Of a stretch of 19,014 bases of DNA, positions 14,735 through 19,014 are shown piece after piece. Position 1 is the stretch's first letter. Each line of letters starts with the position of its first letter. The notes beneath the pieces were generated by a model. The model had not been told where the DNA came from. It searched no databases and was given only the letters and a program-made list of their open reading frames with translations. The position numbers were made by a program, and so were the translations under genes. This DNA comes from Dehalococcoidales bacterium (lineage in GTDB: Bacteria > Chloroflexota > Dehalococcoidia > Dehalococcoidales > UBA5760): positions 1 through 19,014 of the forward strand of contig DAOWJG010000144.1 of NCBI GenBank assembly GCA_030640485.1, read 5' to 3'.

Positions 14735-16687
14735 ATGAAGTTACCCCTGTGGGAACCATCAGAGGGGCATAAGAGAAACGCCAATATAACCAGATTCATC
14801 GGTCTGGTTAATGAGCGATACGCAACAAAAATAGACTCATTTAATGGGCTTCACCACTGGTCCATTAACAATCTGAATGAATTCTGGGCGCTGGTGTGGG
14901 AGTTTTGTGAAATTAAGGCTTCCAAGCCCTACGATACCGTTTTGACTCCGACTGAGCGGATGATGGACACCAAATGGTTTCAGGGTGCCCGCCTCAATTT
15001 CGCCGAGAATCTGCTCCGCTACCGGGATAATCGAACCGCCCTCATCTTCAAGGGCGAGACACAAGAAACCGTGAGTAGCATTACCTACGCTGAGCTCTAT
15101 AACGAAGTAGCCCGCCTGTCAAAATCTCTACGGGAATCAGGGGTTAAGGCAGGCGACCGAGTGGCCGGATTCATGCCCAATATGACGGAAGCCGCTATCG
15201 CCCTGCTGGCCAGCACCAGTATTGGTGCTATCTGGTCATCCTGCTCACCCGACTTCGGCACTAAAGGGGTTCTGGACCGCTTCGGTCAGATAGAACCAAA
15301 AATTCTCTTCACCGCTGATGGCTATTTTTATAGTGGGAAGACCTTCGATTCCCTGGAACGAGTTAGCAGCCTCTTGAAGGAACTCCCGTCTATTCAGAAG
15401 GTAGTGGTTGTCCCTTATGTTAAGAGGAAGCCGGATATTAGCTCAGTCCCCAATTCAATTTACTATGAGGATTTCCTATCGCCGGAAGCCGAGCCCCAAA
15501 TCCAATTCGAGCCACTCCCCCCTGACCACCCCCTATATATCATGTTCACTTCAGGGACTACGGGCCTGCCCAAGTGTATCGTCCAAGGAGCCGCCGGGAT
15601 TCTCGCGGTACACCTAAAGGAACTAAAGCTAGAAATTGATGTTAAACCGGGGGACATTATCTTTTACTTTACCACCACCGGTTGGATGATGTGGACCTGG
15701 CTGCTGAGTTGCCTAGCCTTAGGCAGCACTGTGGTACTCTATGATGGCTCACCCTTCTACCCTGACTCCGGAACCCTCTGGAAGCTAGCCCAGGAGGAAA
15801 AGGTAACGATTTTTGGGACCAGTGCCCGCTACCTAGCCGGACTTGAGAAGCTTGGAGTTAAGCCAGGTAAGGAATATGATATGAGCCACCTGAAGACGGT
15901 CCTCTCCACCGGCTCGCCTCTTTCGGTGGAGAGTTTTGAGTTTGTCTATCGAGATATTAAATCGGATGTGCGACTGTCGTCTATTTCGGGGGGCACTGAC
16001 ATCAACGGACTGTTTCTGACGGGAAACCCCATTGGTCCGGTCTATGCTGGGGAACTCCAGGCTCTAAGCCTAGGAGTAGCTGCAAAATGCTTTGACCCCG
16101 AAGGAAAACCGGTGCTAAACCAAAAGGGCCAGCTTGTGGTCACTACCCCCTACCCCTCCATGCCCCTCTACTTCTGGAATGACCCGGATAAAGAGAAATA
16201 CCAAAGCGCCTACTTCGATGTCTATCCTGATGTGTGGACTCACGGAGACTATATTGAAATTACTGATACCGGGATTATTATCTACGGACGCTCGGATACT
16301 GTCCTCAAGCCCGGAGGGGTAAGGATTGGCACCGCCGAGATTTACCGTCAGGTAGAGGCCCTGGACGAGGTTATCGATAGCATTGTAATCGGACAGGATT
16401 GGGAGGGCGACATGCGGGTTATCCTGTTTGTAAAGCTAGCTGAGGGGGTAGAGCTAACTAGCGACCTGGTTAACAAGATAAAAACCACCATCAGGAAGAA
16501 TACCACCCCCCGTCATGTTCCCGCCAAGATTATAGCTACTACCGACATTCCCTATACCATCAGCGGGAAAAAGGTAGAAATGGCAGTAAGAAATGTGATT
16601 CACCACGAGGCGGTTCCCAATATAGATGCCCTAGCCAATCCAGAATCGCTTAAACTCTACCAAAACCTTAAAGAGCTTGAATCATAA
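14735..16687 (+). CDS. Acetoacetyl-CoA synthetase (acetoacetate-CoA ligase)
   Basis: Activates acetoacetate with ATP and CoA to acetoacetyl-CoA, AMP and pyrophosphate. The 650-residue protein matches the family's usual length. It has the ACS-type N-terminal cap (residues 1-100, including FNGLHHWSINNLNEFW and WFQGARLNFAENLL), the AMP-binding loop TSGTTGLPK (272-280), SGGTDINGLF, HGDYIEI, the hinge region YGRSDTVLKPGGVRIG and the C-terminal catalytic lysine region PYTISGKKVE (Lys612/613). SGGTDINGLF with the N-terminal cap separates it from acetyl- and propionyl-CoA synthetases. ATG at 14735 is used; AGGAG (14718-14722) is 12 nt upstream. A longer in-frame start at 14624 lies within the preceding gene and is rejected. 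Together with the thiolase and hydroxyacyl-CoA dehydrogenase of this operon it would link free acetoacetate to acetyl-CoA. Confidence 0.88.
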   Translation: MKLPLWEPSEGHKRNANITRFIGLVNERYATKIDSFNGLHHWSINNLNEFWALVWEFCEIKASKPYDTVLTPTERMMDTKWFQGARLNFAENLLRYRDNRTALIFKGETQETVSSITYAELYNEVARLSKSLRESGVKAGDRVAGFMPNMTEAAIALLASTSIGAIWSSCSPDFGTKGVLDRFGQIEPKILFTADGYFYSGKTFDSLERVSSLLKELPSIQKVVVVPYVKRKPDISSVPNSIYYEDFLSPEAEPQIQFEPLPPDHPLYIMFTSGTTGLPKCIVQGAAGILAVHLKELKLEIDVKPGDIIFYFTTTGWMMWTWLLSCLALGSTVVLYDGSPFYPDSGTLWKLAQEEKVTIFGTSARYLAGLEKLGVKPGKEYDMSHLKTVLSTGSPLSVESFEFVYRDIKSDVRLSSISGGTDINGLFLTGNPIGPVYAGELQALSLGVAAKCFDPEGKPVLNQKGQLVVTTPYPSMPLYFWNDPDKEKYQSAYFDVYPDVWTHGDYIEITDTGIIIYGRSDTVLKPGGVRIGTAEIYRQVEALDEVIDSIVIGQDWEGDMRVILFVKLAEGVELTSDLVNKIKTTIRKNTTPRHVPAKIIATTDIPYTISGKKVEMAVRNVIHHEAVPNIDALANPESLKLYQNLKELES

Positions 16688-16707
16688 TACCTAAATTAAG
16701 GAGGAGT

Positions 16708-18570
16708 ATGACAGCTTACACTATTGACTTTGAGCCCGTCGGTCGCCGCGGTCAGTGTCAGGATGGTAAATCCCTTCTAGACTGTGCCCGCCAGCTCGGG
16801 GTGGATATTGTGAGTCTATGCGCCGCTAGAGGGACGTGTCACGCCTGCAAGGTTAAAGTCTTAGCCGGAGCTGTCTCCGAAACAACGGCTAGTGAGCGGG
16901 AGGTCTTTTCATCTCAAGAACTCGCTGGTGGCTGGCGCCTTGCCTGTCAAACCTATCCCACCAGTGATGTCAGAGTCAGTGTGCCCGCCGAATCGATGAC
17001 CACCCCCCAGCGCACCCAGGTGGAAGGGCTGGAGATAACGGTTCGCCCGGAGCCACCCGTTCATGCCTACCAGGTGAAGCTACCGGCTCCGTCGCTATCG
17101 GACCTGAGGTCCGATAGCGAGCGCCTGCTAGAGACGCTAAATCAGCAGCACCAGCTACACTGCAGCACGATTGACATTGATGTCCTGCGACAGCTCTCAC
17201 CACAGCTACGCTCCTGGAAATGGCAGTGTCAGGTCACAGTTCGTGATGACGAGGTGGTAGCCCTTAACCCCTGGCCAAGCCGCCAGCTAGGGCTGGCTAT
17301 AGACCTGGGCACCACCAAGGTTGCCGGCTATCTCGCTAGCCTGAGCGATGGGCAAACCTTAGCCGCCCAAGGGATTATGAACCCCCAGATAAGCTACGGT
17401 GAAGATATCATCAGCCGCATTACTCACGCTATAGACTCACCGATTGAAGGCAAGCGCCTACAAAGGCTGGCAATAGAGTCCATTAACCAGCTGGCCACCG
17501 ATTTGTGCGCCCGGGTTGATGCCAGAGCGGATGAAATCACCGAGGCGGTAGTGGTCGGGAATACTGCCATGCACCACCTGCTGGTCGGTCTACCAGTAGC
17601 ACAACTAGCCCATTCTCCCTTTGTGCCCGCAGTCAGCCAAGCGGTGGACATAAAGGCTCGCGACCTGGGCCTTCATATTACTCCGGGAGCCTACACGCAC
17701 CTGCTGCCCAACATCGCCGGGTTTGTTGGTGCTGACCATGTCGCCATGTTGCTTGCCACCGGGGTGTGGCCGGCTGAAGGGGTAGCTGAGGGAGTGGTGG
17801 TGGCAATAGACATCGGGACGAATACTGAGGTTTCCCTAATAGATGGCGGTAAGATAACCACCGTCTCCTGTGCCTCTGGCCCCGCCTTTGAAGGTGGTCA
17901 CATCAAGGATGGGATGCGGGCTGCCCACGGTGCCATCGAGCGGTTACAAATCGCAGGTGCCGACATCCAGTACCAGACCATTGAGGGAGCACCGCCGGTT
18001 GGTCTTTGTGGCTCCGGTATCCTAGATGCTATTGCCCAACTCTATCTGGCGGAAATCATTGACGATGGTGGCCGGATGAAGGATAACCACCCCCACATCC
18101 GCACCCGCAAAAAGCAACGCGAGTTTGTCCTTGTCAGCGAGGAGGAACGAGATGGGCAACCAGCCATTACTATCACCCAGCCGGACATACGAGAGTTGCA
18201 GCTGGCCAAGGCCGCCATTCGCACCGGTATCCAGGTGCTACTGGAGGCTAACCAGCGTACCGAGGAGGAAATTGAGCAGGTGGTTATTGCTGGAGCCTTC
18301 GGCAGCTACATCGACGTGGACAGTGCCATAACTATCGGCATGCTACCATCACTGCCTCTAGACCGCTTCCGACAGGTAGGCAATGCGGCGGGTATGGGAG
18401 CCAAGTTGGCCCTTATTTCTTGCCGCAAGCGAGCTGAGGCCCAGGCTGTGGCCTCCCGGGTCAACTATATTGAACTAGCCAGTGCCCCTGATTTTATGCA
18501 TACCTTCATCCAGGCAAGCTCCCTGGGAAGATATCGGATGGTACACGGGAAAAGAAAGGAGATTAGCTAA
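16708..18570 (+). CDS. Reductive activator of corrinoid proteins (RACo type: [2Fe-2S] ferredoxin domain + DUF4445/ASKHA ATPase)
   Basis: ATP-dependent activator that reduces inactive Co(II) corrinoid back to Co(I) so that methyl transfer can resume. The 620-residue protein has an N-terminal plant-type [2Fe-2S] domain (about 1-95) with ligands Cys38, Cys44, Cys47 (C-x5-C-x2-C) and Cys80, a linker/middle domain (about 100-190), and a C-terminal ASKHA ATPase region with two phosphate loops, LAIDLGTTKVAGYL and VAIDIGTNTEVSL, plus CGSGILDAIAQL and the adenosine motif VIAGAFGSYIDV. ATG at 16708 follows AAGGAGG by 3 nt. It starts 20 nt after the synthetase gene and shares one base with the next gene (TAATG). 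Its presence implies a working corrinoid protein, most simply the one encoded at 8321-8956. A perfect 29-bp palindrome lies in its coding sequence at 17092-17120. Confidence 0.92.
   Translation: MTAYTIDFEPVGRRGQCQDGKSLLDCARQLGVDIVSLCAARGTCHACKVKVLAGAVSETTASEREVFSSQELAGGWRLACQTYPTSDVRVSVPAESMTTPQRTQVEGLEITVRPEPPVHAYQVKLPAPSLSDLRSDSERLLETLNQQHQLHCSTIDIDVLRQLSPQLRSWKWQCQVTVRDDEVVALNPWPSRQLGLAIDLGTTKVAGYLASLSDGQTLAAQGIMNPQISYGEDIISRITHAIDSPIEGKRLQRLAIESINQLATDLCARVDARADEITEAVVVGNTAMHHLLVGLPVAQLAHSPFVPAVSQAVDIKARDLGLHITPGAYTHLLPNIAGFVGADHVAMLLATGVWPAEGVAEGVVVAIDIGTNTEVSLIDGGKITTVSCASGPAFEGGHIKDGMRAAHGAIERLQIAGADIQYQTIEGAPPVGLCGSGILDAIAQLYLAEIIDDGGRMKDNHPHIRTRKKQREFVLVSEEERDGQPAITITQPDIRELQLAKAAIRTGIQVLLEANQRTEEEIEQVVIAGAFGSYIDVDSAITIGMLPSLPLDRFRQVGNAAGMGAKLALISCRKRAEAQAVASRVNYIELASAPDFMHTFIQASSLGRYRMVHGKRKEIS
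17092..17120. repeat. Perfect inverted repeat, 14-bp arms, inside the corrinoid activator gene
   Basis: TCGCTATCGGACCT (17092-17105), one centre base G, then AGGTCCGATAGCGA (17107-17120), an exact reverse complement. It lies in frame in the linker after the [2Fe-2S] domain, encoding SLSDLRSDSE. In RNA it could form an almost loopless hairpin and in DNA a cruciform. No T-run follows, so it is not an intrinsic terminator. Confidence 0.9.
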
Positions 18571-19014
18571 TGGGAACCAGGTTGTCAGGCGCCACCAAGG
18601 AAGTAATCATCGGCCACGACCGACCAACCGTGCTTATCGGGGAACGCATTAATCCCACGGGGAAGAAGAAGATGTCAGAAGCCCTAAAGGCTGGCGAACT
18701 AGAGATTGTCCGCCAGGAGGCTCTAACTCAGGTGCAGGCAGGGGCAGATATTATTGATGTCAATGTTGCCGCCACCGGGGTTAACGAGGTAACCCGGCTC
18801 CCCCAGGCGGTGCGGGTAGTAAACGATACCGTCGATGTGCCGCTATGTCTTGATAGTCCCAACCCTGAGGCTTTAGAAGCCGCCCTCAAGGTCTACAAAG
18901 GTAAGCCACTCCTAAACTCAGTCACCGGTGAAGAGCATTCCCTGGAGAGGGTTTTACCCCTGGTCAAGGAATACGGGGCCGCCGTTATTGGTTTAGTCCA
19001 GGATGAAGAAGGTG
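18570..19014 (+). CDS. Methyltetrahydrofolate:corrinoid methyltransferase (pterin-binding MeTr family, MtgA/MtvA-like), truncated by window end
   Basis: Transfers a methyl group between a corrinoid protein and tetrahydrofolate (the MT-II step of O-demethylases and betaine demethylation, or the AcsE step of the Wood-Ljungdahl pathway). The 148 visible residues hold the N-terminal half of the pterin-binding TIM barrel: VLIGERINPTGKKKMSEAL, AGADIIDVNV (the Asp and Asn of the pterin pocket), PLCLDSPNPEALEAAL and LLNSVTGEE. No stop occurs before the window ends, where about half of a roughly 260-300-residue protein is expected to be missing. ATG shares one base with the activator stop (TAATG), implying coupled translation. 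From memory, the INPTGKKK form resembles catabolic MtgA/MtvA enzymes more than AcsE, but the missing half and downstream genes would decide. Confidence 0.87.
   Translation, partial: MGTRLSGATKEVIIGHDRPTVLIGERINPTGKKKMSEALKAGELEIVRQEALTQVQAGADIIDVNVAATGVNEVTRLPQAVRVVNDTVDVPLCLDSPNPEALEAALKVYKGKPLLNSVTGEEHSLERVLPLVKEYGAAVIGLVQDEEG

Noticed and set aside
18570..19014. Dihydropteroate synthase of folate synthesis (FolP)
   Set aside because: Same fold, but GERINPTGKKK and coupling to a corrinoid activator point to a methyltetrahydrofolate methyltransferase.
1..19014. Signs of a mobile island: integrase, transposase, tRNA att site, terminal repeats
   Set aside because: None seen; composition and codon style appear uniform between the housekeeping and accessory parts.

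Overview
The window reads as bacterial chromosome, most likely Chloroflexota and probably class Dehalococcoidia. That placement is inferred from the gene set and from remembered resemblance of DnaG, RpoD and the corrinoid proteins to that group; no search was run. Base composition looks close to half GC throughout. Promoters match the TTGACA / TATAAT consensus expected of the sigma factor encoded here. No tRNA, rRNA, CRISPR array, insertion sequence, integrase or phage gene was seen.

Left part (1-7082), housekeeping. A truncated bifunctional-nuclease-family gene on the minus strand is divergent from a tight plus-strand operon: phosphoenolpyruvate synthase, dGTPase-like HD hydrolase, DNA primase (dnaG) and primary sigma factor (rpoD). 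The genes overlap by 8 nt, lie 46 nt apart, or overlap by 4 nt (ATGA). Both directions have readable promoters in the 249-nt spacer.

Middle (7083-9208). A convergent spacer carries a hairpin whose U-tract serves the minus strand. Upstream of it on the minus strand lies a two-gene operon: a B12-binding corrinoid protein followed by a uroporphyrinogen-decarboxylase-fold (URO-D/MtaA clan) methyltransferase. Its promoter, TTGACA-17-TATACT, lies inside what would otherwise look like a longer corrinoid-protein reading frame, so the true start is an internal TTG behind a near-perfect Shine-Dalgarno.

Right part (9209-19014), a divergent plus-strand accessory operon: 3-hydroxyacyl-CoA dehydrogenase, thiolase, DUF1537 four-carbon-acid-sugar kinase, PdxA-type dehydrogenase/decarboxylase, beta-hydroxyacid dehydrogenase (GarR/LtnD type), acetoacetyl-CoA synthetase, a [2Fe-2S]/ASKHA corrinoid activator (RACo type) and a methyltetrahydrofolate:corrinoid methyltransferase cut by the window end.

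The URO-D protein (candidate MT-I), corrinoid protein, activator and pterin methyltransferase (MT-II) together form all four components of an O-demethylase-like methyl-transfer system. They are split across the divergent promoter region and flank genes that would take acetoacetate or 3-hydroxybutyryl-CoA to acetyl-CoA and a hydroxylated four-carbon acid to a triose phosphate. My working hypothesis is one catabolic locus that strips a methyl group from a methoxylated or otherwise methylated small acid, sends the methyl group to tetrahydrofolate and the carbon skeleton to central metabolism. The substrate cannot be read from the sequence. A perfect 14-bp-arm palindrome inside the activator gene is the most unusual purely structural signal.
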